NCBI GenBank assembly: GCA_030540075.1 | Contig: JAUNWX010000006.1 | Span: forward strand, 13,564 to 52,194 | Reading direction: 5' to 3' | Source: Lachnospiraceae bacterium | GTDB lineage: Bacteria > Bacillota > Clostridia > Lachnospirales > Lachnospiraceae | DNA length: 38,631 bases | Shown: in pieces, positions 31,880 to 38,631 of the stretch | Layout: every line of letters begins with the position of its first letter | How positions within the stretch are numbered: position 1 is the stretch's first letter | Translations under genes and position numbers: made by a program | Notes under the pieces: model-generated | The model's input: only the letters and a program-made list of their open reading frames with translations | Told to the model about the DNA's origin: nothing | Databases searched by the model: none

Positions 31880-33214
31880 TTATCCTCTGACCTTCGCGCC
31901 GTCAAACAGATCCTCGACATCGACGACGGCGACGACCGTATCCCCCTCTGCGAGGCCGTCCGTGATGACGGCCTCGGTGGAGGTCGTGTAATCGACCGTA
32001 ACCTTCGTTTTCACCGCGCGACCGCCCTCGATGCGGTAGACATAGTGCGCATCGTCGCTTTCGAACACAGCGCCCGCCGGCACGGTGAGGGCATCCTCGT
32101 TCTCATAGAGAAGAAACTCGACATCGACCCCATAGCCGTCTTTCGAGGCGATATCCACCGCATCCGCTGCATCGCGATCGTCCAGGACGGCACGCACATG
32201 CACCCGGTATTCCTTCAGCCCCAGGGCGGAGCTGCCCTCCGTGGCGAAGTCATTGACCTCCTCGACGGTACCGTATTCCGTTTCGTTCCGGCCCCGCAGC
32301 TTGAGGACCGTCTTCACCTTCGTGCCGGCGTGGATATACGGCGCGACGTCGGTGAGTACGTCGGCTTCCACCCTGCGATCTCCACTTCCACTGAGCTCGG
32401 CGACCGTCTGACCGGCGCTGACCATACTGGCGTTTTTCGCCGCGAGTGAGGTGATGATGCCGTCGCGGTCCGCGGTGATGGTGCAGTCGTCGATCTGATC
32501 CTGGAGGCGGCGGAGCTCGATCTCCGCGGAGTCGATCTGCGCCTTCAGGCTGGTCGTTTCGCTCTGGTAGAAAGCATCGTTCAGGCTGCGCTCGTCCATG
32601 CCCTGCTTCTTCAGCTCCGCGAGGTACTTCCGGCTCTCGTTGAGACGCGCCGCACTCTGCGATGCCTGTGCCTTCGCGGCATTATAGGCGGCCCGGGCGG
32701 ACTCGTACTCGCTGGTCGACACATCGCCACTTGCGTAGAGGGACTGCGCCGCCGTAAAATCCGTCGTCGCCTTCTGGAGCGCTGCATTGGCCGCGTCGGC
32801 TTCCGAGGCGATGCCGTCGAGGTATTCCTGCGGCGTCGTGGTCATCACGCGACTGACATCGGACTGTGAGAGCTCCGCCTGCAGCATCTCGATGTTTTTT
32901 TCCGTCTGCTCCTTACTGTACTCGTACGCCCGGCTGTCGATGCGCAGCAGGACATCGCCCTTCTGCACCACACTGTTTTCCGATACCAGAACCTCGCGGA
33001 CATCCCCGTTCACCTTCGACACGATCTCGACGCTGTCGCCGGAGCGGATGGTGCCGCTCTCCGTGTACCAGTCCGTCACCGCGTCCCGGCTCACCCGGGT
33101 ACTCTCTACCTTCAGGCGGCTGCCGATGAGCAGCTGGTAGCTGGCAGCTGCGATGACGAGCAGTGCGATGAGTCCGCCGATCCAGATTCTGTACTTTACT
33201 AGAAACGCTTTCAT
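31880..33214 (-). CDS. HlyD/MacA-like periplasmic-adaptor-type subunit of an ABC efflux system
   Basis: 444 residues with one N-terminal membrane anchor ('IWIGGLIALLVIAAASYQLLIG', about 10-31), then a biotinyl-lipoyl half ('SGDSVEIVSKVNGDVREVLV'). A long coiled-coil hairpin (about 100-240) precedes the second lipoyl half ('DDCTITADRDGIITSLAAKNASMVSAGQ') and beta-barrel/membrane-proximal domains. In Gram-positives such adaptors partner MacB-type FtsX permeases in export of peptides or antimicrobials. Last gene of the ATPase-permease-adaptor operon. The start has AAGGGAG upstream. Confidence 0.88.
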   Translation of the reverse strand: MKAFLVKYRIWIGGLIALLVIAAASYQLLIGSRLKVESTRVSRDAVTDWYTESGTIRSGDSVEIVSKVNGDVREVLVSENSVVQKGDVLLRIDSRAYEYSKEQTEKNIEMLQAELSQSDVSRVMTTTPQEYLDGIASEADAANAALQKATTDFTAAQSLYASGDVSTSEYESARAAYNAAKAQASQSAARLNESRKYLAELKKQGMDERSLNDAFYQSETTSLKAQIDSAEIELRRLQDQIDDCTITADRDGIITSLAAKNASMVSAGQTVAELSGSGDRRVEADVLTDVAPYIHAGTKVKTVLKLRGRNETEYGTVEEVNDFATEGSSALGLKEYRVHVRAVLDDRDAADAVDIASKDGYGVDVEFLLYENEDALTVPAGAVFESDDAHYVYRIEGGRAVKTKVTVDYTTSTEAVITDGLAEGDTVVAVVDVEDLFDGAKVRG

Positions 33215-33352
33215 ACTTCTCCCTTTCTGTTTCCTGCAGCGCGTCTCGATTTATCCTGTCGATGCACGAGCGGTGGTCTGCAGCGTTTTATCGCACACAG
33301 CCGCTGTCTGCCTTCGGCTCTGTAGCGGCTTCCCGTGCCTTCTCGTACCGGA
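33215..33352. other. Spacer within the efflux operon
   Basis: No gene seen. A stem AGCCGCT ... AGCGGCT (33299-33330) without T-run lies between the permease and adaptor genes. Confidence 0.35.
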
Positions 33353-35833
33353 TCACTCCCGCTCCTTCAGCACCTCGGTCAGGGAGATACGGCGTACGGC
33401 ACGCATTTCCATCCACACGGTCAGCATCGCCATCAGGAGGCAGATGAGGAAGGTGATGAGGTAGGCCGGCTTGGTCACATGCATGTCGATTTTATAGGAA
33501 TCCGACACAAGCACGTGCTCGAGCAGGTATTTGATGCCCCGGCTTCCCGGCAGTCCGAGCAGAAGCCCCGCGAGAAAATAGATGCTCATCTCACAGCGCA
33601 GCATATCCCGGATCTCCGCGTCACCCGCACCGAGCACCTGCAACGTGCCGAGCTCGGTCAGCCGTTCACGGAGGTTGATCATCGAGATGTTGTAGATGAG
33701 GATGCCGCCGGTCACGATCGACATCAGCGCGAACATATAGATCATGGCCTTCATGCTCTTCATCATATCGAGGTAGGCCTGCAGCGTCTTCTGTGCATCG
33801 GCGACCCAGGTCACATGCGCGGCCTCCGACAGTGCGTCTTTGACGGACTGCATGCTGCCCGGGCGGATGCTGGCGATGATGGTATTCACCGGCGTCACGC
33901 TCGCAAACATCCGCTGTATGCTTTCGATATCCGTGTAGGCGGCCCCGCCGACGTTTTCGTAGATTACCTTCGTAACCGGCACCCGGATGTACTGTTCGGA
34001 CAATGTCGGGCAGCTGAGCTCGATGGTGTCGCCGCTACGTACTCTCAGCTTGTCGGCAGTGCGCCAGTTGAGAATCAGCCCGCCCGTCGGCGGCACATAG
34101 CGCTGACCGTACATATCGCTGATATGCCAGAGCCGGGAATCCTTTTCGATGCCGTACAGCAGGGTGTATTCCGTCCGGTTGTCCGCGCGCAGTGCGGCGG
34201 TCAGGATGCTGAGCGGTTCGGCATAGGTGATGTCGTCGATCGCCTCGGCGGCCTCCGCCGCCTGATGCGGATCCGTATAGTGGTCGAGGCTGATCTCGAG
34301 GTCATAGAGCTTAATTTTTTCGAACTGATCCGTATACATGCTGTCCGCGACGGTGTCAAAGGACAGCAGCACGGTGGACATCGAAAACGGAAAGGCGATG
34401 GAGAGGATGATGAGGAAGCCCCGCATCGGGTTTCGGAATACCGCGCGCAGGCCCAGTCTCCGGAGCGCCGACATTGGCTGACGTGCTGTGAAGTCGGCCA
34501 CGCGCCGACCGAGACGGCCACTCGCATGTGCTGGTGCCGCACTTCGCATCGCCTGGGCCGGGTCGATCTTCAGGATGGCGCGTACACCGACGTAGACCGC
34601 TGCGATGCCGGTGAGGACTGCAATCAGTCCGCCGGTGAGGCGCGTTGAGAGATAGTCGTGGTAGCGCGGGTCCGGGAGGTTGAAGAAGTCGACGTACATC
34701 TCGAACATGAAGCGGCCGAAGGCCCCCGCCGTGAGGTCACCGAGCAGCGCGCCGACGAAGCCGGCGATCGCGCCCTCTGCGAGGTAGGCCTGCATCAGCT
34801 CACGGTCGGTCATGCCCATCGCCTTCAGCGTGCCGATCAGCGGTCGGCTCTGGTCGATCATTTTTCGGAGCACGACGTAGAGCATGAAGACGGAGATGCT
34901 CATGAAGATCAGCGGCAGCAGGACGCACATGGACATGAGCTCATGCAGCTCGCCGTCCACCATGTCGTAGCTTGTCTGGTCCGCCCGCTTCGTGAGGGAC
35001 TGGAGGCCGTAGCGCTCGAGCTCCGCGCGCAGGGCATAGCGGACATCCTCGTAGCGGTAGCCGGGCTTCAGTCGGAAGCCGAGCTCGTTTCGCACGTCGC
35101 CCATCCCCATCAGGTCCTTCATGTCACGTAGGTCAATGCAGGCGATATCATAAACTTCACCATCCGGGATCATCGCGCCGCCGGGCGGAATCGAGTAGAT
35201 GTAGTCCGGTGCGGAGCAGCGACCCGCGTAGGAAAGGTGTTTCACCTTGCCATCGTACACTATCCGGAGCTCCGTGCCCTCCGGATAGTCATAGACTTCG
35301 GCCATGCGGCTCCCGAGATAGAGAGCGTCGGTGCCCGCCTGTGACAGTGCGCTGCTGTTGATGTCTGTCCCGGATCTGGAAGCAAGCGTGACGTCCGCCC
35401 TGTCCTCGGTTTCATTCCGCTTCGTACGCTTTTCGCCTGTCGATTCAGCTGCTGTCGTCGGGCGCAGCAGCTGTATGCGCAGGCGGTTCAGGGTATCGTC
35501 CGGATCGTAGGACATGAGATGCACGGTGACGAGCTCCTCCTGGTCCGGACCCAGCATCCGGAGATCAGCGGACAGCTTTCCGGAGACGGCCTCGATGCCG
35601 GGGATCTCACAGAGGCGCGCGAGATCACTCGCCGGGATGGCCTCCACCGTCGCGAAGATATCCGCGAGCCCGTAGTCGTCGTAATAGGTATCGACCTGGG
35701 TTTCCAGGTTTTTCATGGTGTCACTGACGCCCACATAGCAGAAAATGCCGATGCCGATGATCAGGACCGCACCGATGAAGGAGGCACGGCTTTTCAGCGC
35801 GAGGCGCAGTATGTTTTTCGAAAACTGCTTCAA
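33353..35833 (-). CDS. ABC transporter permease, FtsX/MacB-like, two FtsX domains
   Basis: An 826-residue permease. N-terminal helix 'FIGAVLIIGIGIFCYVGV' (about 18-35) is followed by a large extracytoplasmic domain (about 40-300) and the first FtsX block ('LPLIFMSISVFMLYVVLRKMI', 'TLKAMGMTDRELMQAYLAEGA'). A second helix ('GFLIILSIAFPFSMSTVLLSF', about 470), another extracytoplasmic domain and the C-terminal FtsX block ('MFALMSIVTGGILIYNISMINL', 'LGTLQVLGAGDAEIRDML') complete it. Duplicated FtsX domains are typical of Gram-positive lipoprotein/peptide-type exporters. It overlaps the ATPase gene by 4 nt. Confidence 0.9.
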   Translation of the reverse strand: MKQFSKNILRLALKSRASFIGAVLIIGIGIFCYVGVSDTMKNLETQVDTYYDDYGLADIFATVEAIPASDLARLCEIPGIEAVSGKLSADLRMLGPDQEELVTVHLMSYDPDDTLNRLRIQLLRPTTAAESTGEKRTKRNETEDRADVTLASRSGTDINSSALSQAGTDALYLGSRMAEVYDYPEGTELRIVYDGKVKHLSYAGRCSAPDYIYSIPPGGAMIPDGEVYDIACIDLRDMKDLMGMGDVRNELGFRLKPGYRYEDVRYALRAELERYGLQSLTKRADQTSYDMVDGELHELMSMCVLLPLIFMSISVFMLYVVLRKMIDQSRPLIGTLKAMGMTDRELMQAYLAEGAIAGFVGALLGDLTAGAFGRFMFEMYVDFFNLPDPRYHDYLSTRLTGGLIAVLTGIAAVYVGVRAILKIDPAQAMRSAAPAHASGRLGRRVADFTARQPMSALRRLGLRAVFRNPMRGFLIILSIAFPFSMSTVLLSFDTVADSMYTDQFEKIKLYDLEISLDHYTDPHQAAEAAEAIDDITYAEPLSILTAALRADNRTEYTLLYGIEKDSRLWHISDMYGQRYVPPTGGLILNWRTADKLRVRSGDTIELSCPTLSEQYIRVPVTKVIYENVGGAAYTDIESIQRMFASVTPVNTIIASIRPGSMQSVKDALSEAAHVTWVADAQKTLQAYLDMMKSMKAMIYMFALMSIVTGGILIYNISMINLRERLTELGTLQVLGAGDAEIRDMLRCEMSIYFLAGLLLGLPGSRGIKYLLEHVLVSDSYKIDMHVTKPAYLITFLICLLMAMLTVWMEMRAVRRISLTEVLKERE

Positions 35834-36543
35834 AAGAAACGCTCCCTCGCCGCGGCGACGTCGGCGTTTTCGGCGATGCGTTCGAGGCAGCCATCCTTGA
35901 AATAGAAGATGCGGTCAGCGATACAGGCGATATCCCGGTTATGGGTGATCAGAATCACGGTTTTCTTATATGCACGATTAAAGTCACAGAGGAGCCGGAG
36001 GATTTCGTTACCGGTCGTGGAGTCCAGGGCGCCCGTCGGTTCGTCGCACAGGAGGAGGTCCGGATTTTTCGCGAGGGCCCGGGCGATCGCCACGCGCTGC
36101 TGCTGTCCACCCGACATCTCGCTCGGAAAGTGGTCTGCCCGATCAGCGAGGCCGACCTGCGCGATCAGGGTCTTCGCATCGAGCGGATCGGCGCTGAGCT
36201 CGGCGGCCAGCTCGACATTTTCGCAGGCACTGAGGCCCGGCATCAGATTGTAGAACTGAAAGACGAAGCCCACGTGCTTTCGCCGGTAGGTACAGAGCCC
36301 GGTGCTGTTCATCGCACTCAAGGCCTGTCCGTCGTACTCCACCGTACCGGCGCTCGGGCTTTCGATCCCGCCGATGATGTTCAGCATCGTCGATTTACCG
36401 GAGCCGGAGGGCCCCAGCACCACGATGAATTCGCCCGGATAAATCTCGAAGCTTACATCCCGCAGCGCATGGACGACACTATCCCCGGAGGCGAAATCCT
36501 TACAGAGCCCGTCGGCTCGTAAAAGAGCATGTTCGCTACGCAT
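35830..36543 (-). CDS. ABC transporter ATP-binding protein (LolD/MacB type)
   Basis: A 237-residue ATPase with all motifs intact: Walker A 'GPSGSGKST' (about 43-51), Q-loop 'GFVFQFYNLMPGLSACENVE', signature 'MSGGQQQRVAIARAL' (about 142), Walker B 'LLLCDEPTGALD' and switch 'ILITHNRDIA'. First gene of the efflux operon; a conventional partner of the FtsX permease. GGGGGAT precedes the start. Confidence 0.93.
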   Translation of the reverse strand: MRSEHALLRADGLCKDFASGDSVVHALRDVSFEIYPGEFIVVLGPSGSGKSTMLNIIGGIESPSAGTVEYDGQALSAMNSTGLCTYRRKHVGFVFQFYNLMPGLSACENVELAAELSADPLDAKTLIAQVGLADRADHFPSEMSGGQQQRVAIARALAKNPDLLLCDEPTGALDSTTGNEILRLLCDFNRAYKKTVILITHNRDIACIADRIFYFKDGCLERIAENADVAAARERFF

Positions 36544-36560
36544 AAATCCCCCTCTCTAAG

Positions 36561-36613
36561 GTTAGACAGAACTAACTTTGCGACGATTATAGCACACAAA
36601 AAGCGCCTGTAAA
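36561..36613 (-). promoter_or_regulatory. Promoter and TetR-like operator of the efflux operon
   Basis: Minus strand TTTACA (36608-36613), 16-nt spacer, TATAAT (36586-36591). Just downstream is GTTAGTTCTGTCTAAC (36561-36576), a GTTAG/CTAAC inverted repeat typical of TetR/MarR-type operators. The -35 lies inside the arm of the preceding terminator. No TetR gene is adjacent. Confidence 0.65.
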
Positions 36614-36643
36614 ATGAAATCCGTCATTTTACAGGCGCTTTTT
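36598..36643. terminator. Terminator of the second sigma-factor gene
   Basis: Perfect 20-bp inverted repeat (36598-36617 and 36624-36643), loop of 6 nt, ending in TTTTT on both strands. The distal arm includes the -35 of the efflux promoter. Confidence 0.9.
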
Positions 36644-36657
36644 CAGTATTTCGTATT

Positions 36658-37587
36658 TCACTGCTCTCCGTTCATCGTGTTTCGGATCGTTTTGATCGCG
36701 TGCTGCTCCCGCTGCCGGATCGCCTCCGGGCTCACGTGGTAGAGCTCGGCGATCTCCCGCAGTGTGTGGCGCTTTCCGTTGAAGAGGCCGTAACGAAGCA
36801 CGAGGGTGTTCCGCTCCTCCTCGCTGAGCTGATCCAGTGAATCATAGAGCTCCTGAATCTGCTGCTCATCGAGCACCTGGTCCTCGACATTATCCGGCGA
36901 TACGGCGATATCGCCGAGCTCCGTCGCGTCTCCATCCTCACTGCCGACCTTCGTGTTGAGCGAGGTCTGGCGCAGCACCTCCTGATCGAGCTGCAGACAG
37001 CGCTCCACCTCCTCGCGGCTGAAGCCGGAATCACGCACGATGGCGTCGATCATGGCATCTCCCTCGAGATGCTCGAGATCATAGCGCTTCTTGATCGCCT
37101 GCACCTTCATGATCCGCTCAAACTGATGATTCGAGACCCGGATGTTGAAGCCGGTGTTGTAAATCTCCTTCAGGATACTGTCGCGGATCCAGTAGGTCGC
37201 GTAGGTCGAAAACTTCGCGCCCTTCGTCGGGTCGTAGCTTCGGGCGGCCGTCATGAGGCCAATGCTTCCGGAATTTACGAGATCATCGAGCCCGAGGGTG
37301 TGGTTGAAGAGCTTTTCGTACTTCTGTGCGGCGTGAATCACGAGTCCGCGGTTCTGCTCGAAGAGCTCCGTCTCCTCGACTTCGGCGGACTGTCCTGCTG
37401 TGGCCTTCGCCTGGATCGCGGACACGAGGCGCAGATTCTGCTGCTCCTGCGCGTCATCTGCTGCGCTTTTTTCCGGGTGCCCGACCGTCGGCGAAGTGTA
37501 TGTCTCCGCCTGTGTGTCATCTGCCGGTATGGTTGTTTCTTCGATGATCGCTGTGTTCTTTTTCTTTGTTGCTGATAATTCGGTCAA
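36658..37587 (-). CDS. Sigma-70 family RNA polymerase sigma factor, divergent
   Basis: 309 residues. An 85-residue Ala/Thr/Glu/Lys-rich leader precedes region 2 ('NRGLVIHAAQKY', 'LDDLVNSGSIGLMTAARSYDPT', 'AKFSTYATYWIRDSI'), a diverged region 3 ('IRVSNHQFERIMKVQAIKK') and region 4 ('LSEEERNTLVLRYGLFNGKRHTL' then HTH 'REIAELYHVSPEAIRQREQHA'). Region 2.4 'TYATYWIRDSI' departs from the housekeeping '[11 protein letters not shown]', suggesting altered promoter preference. The start codon is TTG at 37587 with AAGGGA 5 nt before it; no upstream ATG is in frame. Downstream of the histidine phosphatase gene, possibly co-transcribed. Confidence 0.88.
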   Translation of the reverse strand: MTELSATKKKNTAIIEETTIPADDTQAETYTSPTVGHPEKSAADDAQEQQNLRLVSAIQAKATAGQSAEVEETELFEQNRGLVIHAAQKYEKLFNHTLGLDDLVNSGSIGLMTAARSYDPTKGAKFSTYATYWIRDSILKEIYNTGFNIRVSNHQFERIMKVQAIKKRYDLEHLEGDAMIDAIVRDSGFSREEVERCLQLDQEVLRQTSLNTKVGSEDGDATELGDIAVSPDNVEDQVLDEQQIQELYDSLDQLSEEERNTLVLRYGLFNGKRHTLREIAELYHVSPEAIRQREQHAIKTIRNTMNGEQ

Positions 37588-37679
37588 TGGAATCCCTTCT
37601 ATATAAGTCCATGTGCATGGCTTCTTTCAAGTAGCCCACATGGTGCATCGCACTTCATGTCCGCAGGTGCTGTCGCGTA

Positions 37680-38228
37680 TTATGGCATGACGAAGATCTG
37701 CTCTTCAGCATTGCCCTGTGCGAAGGTTTCGAAGCCTTCGTTGGACATCGGCTGGAAATAGCTTGTGATCATACGGCAGATCCCGTTGTGGGTCACGAGG
37801 AGGATGGTTTCGCCATCGTGTTCGCGGCGCAGCTTTCGGAGAAACGGGTAGATGCGGGCGGCGATGTCGAGGAAGGATTCCCCCTCCGGATAGCGTGCGA
37901 AGTAGCGATGCTTTTCGGTCCGGTACGCCTCGGAATCCCGAAGCAGTCCCTCGCAGGTACCGAAGTTCATCTCGATGAGCTCGGCGGCCTCCACCGGCGC
38001 CGGTGTGCCTGTGCCCTTCTGCGCGGCGACGATCTGCGCCGCTGTCTCCTTCGCCCGGCTGAGCGGTGAGCAGTAGACATAATCGAAGTGCACGTCGGCG
38101 AGCTTCGCACCGAGCGCCTGTGCCTGCGCGATACCGCGCTCGTTCAGCGGGATGTCCGTCCGGCCCAGGACCTTATTTTCCTGATTCCACAGCGTTTCGC
38201 CATGGCGTACGAGATAGAGTTTCAGCAT
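37680..38228 (-). CDS. Histidine phosphatase family protein (phosphoglycerate mutase-like)
   Basis: 182 residues with the RHG motif 'YLVRHGETLWN' at residues 5-15, 'VYCSPLSRAKETAAQI' (second Arg) near 52, catalytic Glu in 'LIEMNFGTCEG' near 82 and terminal 'LLVTHNGICRMI' (second His) near 148. Short histidine phosphatases of this kind act on small phosphorylated metabolites (GpmB/CobC-like). ATG at 38228 has GAGGAGG upstream; the longer open frame reads into element P-C and is rejected. Confidence 0.9.
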   Translation of the reverse strand: MLKLYLVRHGETLWNQENKVLGRTDIPLNERGIAQAQALGAKLADVHFDYVYCSPLSRAKETAAQIVAAQKGTGTPAPVEAAELIEMNFGTCEGLLRDSEAYRTEKHRYFARYPEGESFLDIAARIYPFLRKLRREHDGETILLVTHNGICRMITSYFQPMSNEGFETFAQGNAEEQIFVMP

Positions 38229-38285
38229 CGTGGCCTCCTCTTCTGCAGCACTTTTCTGCATGTCGTTCAATCGTTCACTTATCTG

Positions 38286-38542
38286 TAACAGTTCAGTGTC
38301 GAGGAACTGAAGGGTCGGCAACGGAGGCACAAAACTCCGAGACCGGTTCAATCTAAGCCGGGGCCCCTAAGCGGCACTAGGCCCTCTGCAATCGTCGAGT
38401 TTTCTTTATGAAAACTCGGCGTTGCAGAGGGTGCTAAGGAAAAATTACTCCAAGTGCTGCTAAGGGAACCCGGCTTGATTTCACACGGTCTCTCCGTATG
38501 GCCTCCGTTGCCGACCCTCCTGGTCCTCATCCTGAACTGCTA
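38286..38542. mobile_element. Large palindromic element P-C (about 257 bp)
   Basis: Begins TAACAGTTCAG and ends CTGAACTGCTA. Arms pair as GGTCGGCAACGGAGGC (38313-38328) with GCCTCCGTTGCCGACC (38501-38516), AGACCG/CGGTCT and AGCCGGG/CCCGGCT. At the tip is CCCTCTGCAA/TTGCAGAGGG with CGAGTTTTC-TTTAT-GAAAACTCG (38381-38430). On the minus strand, the asymmetric bulge containing GGAG, AATTTTTCCTTAGCAC is the same as in P-D. It lies upstream of the phosphatase gene. Confidence 0.75.
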
Positions 38543-38550
38543 AACTTAAC

Positions 38551-38631
38551 TTAGGCCTTCGCACCCGTGCCCTGCGCCGGGTTCGGGTTCTTCTGGCGCT
38601 CGATCACCATCGCCTGTCCCTGCGGGTTGAT
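38551..38631 (-). CDS. C-terminal end of an unidentified protein
   Basis: The last 26 codons of a minus-strand frame that continues past the right edge, ending 'RQKNPNPAQGTGAKA' and TAA at 38551. Codon use fits neighbouring genes and no stop interrupts it, but too little is visible to name a family. Confidence 0.5.
   Translation of the reverse strand: MNPQGQAMVIERQKNPNPAQGTGAKA

Noticed and set aside
38229-38351. Extended N-terminus of the histidine phosphatase
   Set aside because: The extra residues are translated from palindrome P-C; the RHG motif needs only four residues before it, and GAGGAGG marks the start at 38228.
1-38631. tRNA or rRNA genes and partition (parA/parB) genes
   Set aside because: None could be supported by sequence; partition genes, expected near an iteron origin, may lie outside the window.

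Overview
The window looks like part of a secondary replicon (chromid, megaplasmid or integrated plasmid) of a GC-rich Gram-positive anaerobe, most plausibly a Clostridia/Lachnospiraceae-type Bacillota. This rests on strong AGGAGG-type ribosome sites, TTGACA/TATAAT-type promoters, rho-independent terminators, a HelD-type RNA polymerase recycling factor, a PcrA-like helicase and Firmicutes-like RpoA and SigA sequences. The species assignment is inference. All but one of about 31 genes lie on the minus strand.

Region 1 (1-13.3 kb) is a catabolic island. It holds a DlgD/YiaK-type dehydrogenase, two YhcH/YiaL-type (DUF386) proteins, an SDR dehydrogenase, a cyclase-family metal hydrolase, a ketopantoate-reductase-like enzyme, an M28 peptidase, an HExxH protein, a stand-alone hydantoinase/oxoprolinase A-type protein, a 460-aa carboxylate-type permease and three GntR/FCD regulators. 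The most economical reading is regulated uptake and breakdown of a small oxidised acid, sugar acid or lactone/lactam. The substrate cannot be read from sequence.

Region 2 (13.3-18.2 kb) carries a split ThrE-type amino-acid exporter, a stand-alone rpoA with its own promoter and terminator, and a Rep_3-family plasmid initiator. Upstream of rep is a textbook iteron origin: an AT-rich unwinding region, a perfect DnaA box and four 16-bp iterons spaced exactly 21 bp. A second iteron cluster follows at 17.83-18.15 kb, including an inverted pair that forms a terminator hairpin.

Region 3 (18.2-31.7 kb) has a HEAT-like unknown protein, a small basic protein, an RpoD/SigA-like sigma factor, an MBL-fold hydrolase, a HAD-like protein, an unknown 187-aa protein, a UvrD/PcrA helicase, HelD, a C69 dipeptidase and a CobW-like GTPase. 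Single iteron-like boxes recur here just after gene 3' ends.

Region 4 (31.7-38.6 kb) has an HlyD/FtsX/ATPase (MacAB-like) operon, a second divergent sigma-70 factor, a histidine phosphatase and the tail of one more gene. RNA polymerase alpha, two sigma factors and HelD thus lie within 22 kb of a plasmid-type origin.

Two dispersed, highly structured repeat families stand out. The names P and L are mine. Family P has two large palindromes (26.5-26.8 and 38.3-38.5 kb) whose arms differ in sequence but stay complementary, plus smaller relatives at 4.0, 13.65, 16.2 and 31.8 kb. The 4.0-kb copy is flanked by 9-bp direct repeats, as a mobile insertion would be. Family L has two copies (19.75-19.89 and 30.48-30.60 kb), both in the same orientation upstream of a gene, with paired substitutions that preserve helices. 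They are candidates for undescribed structured RNAs or miniature mobile elements.
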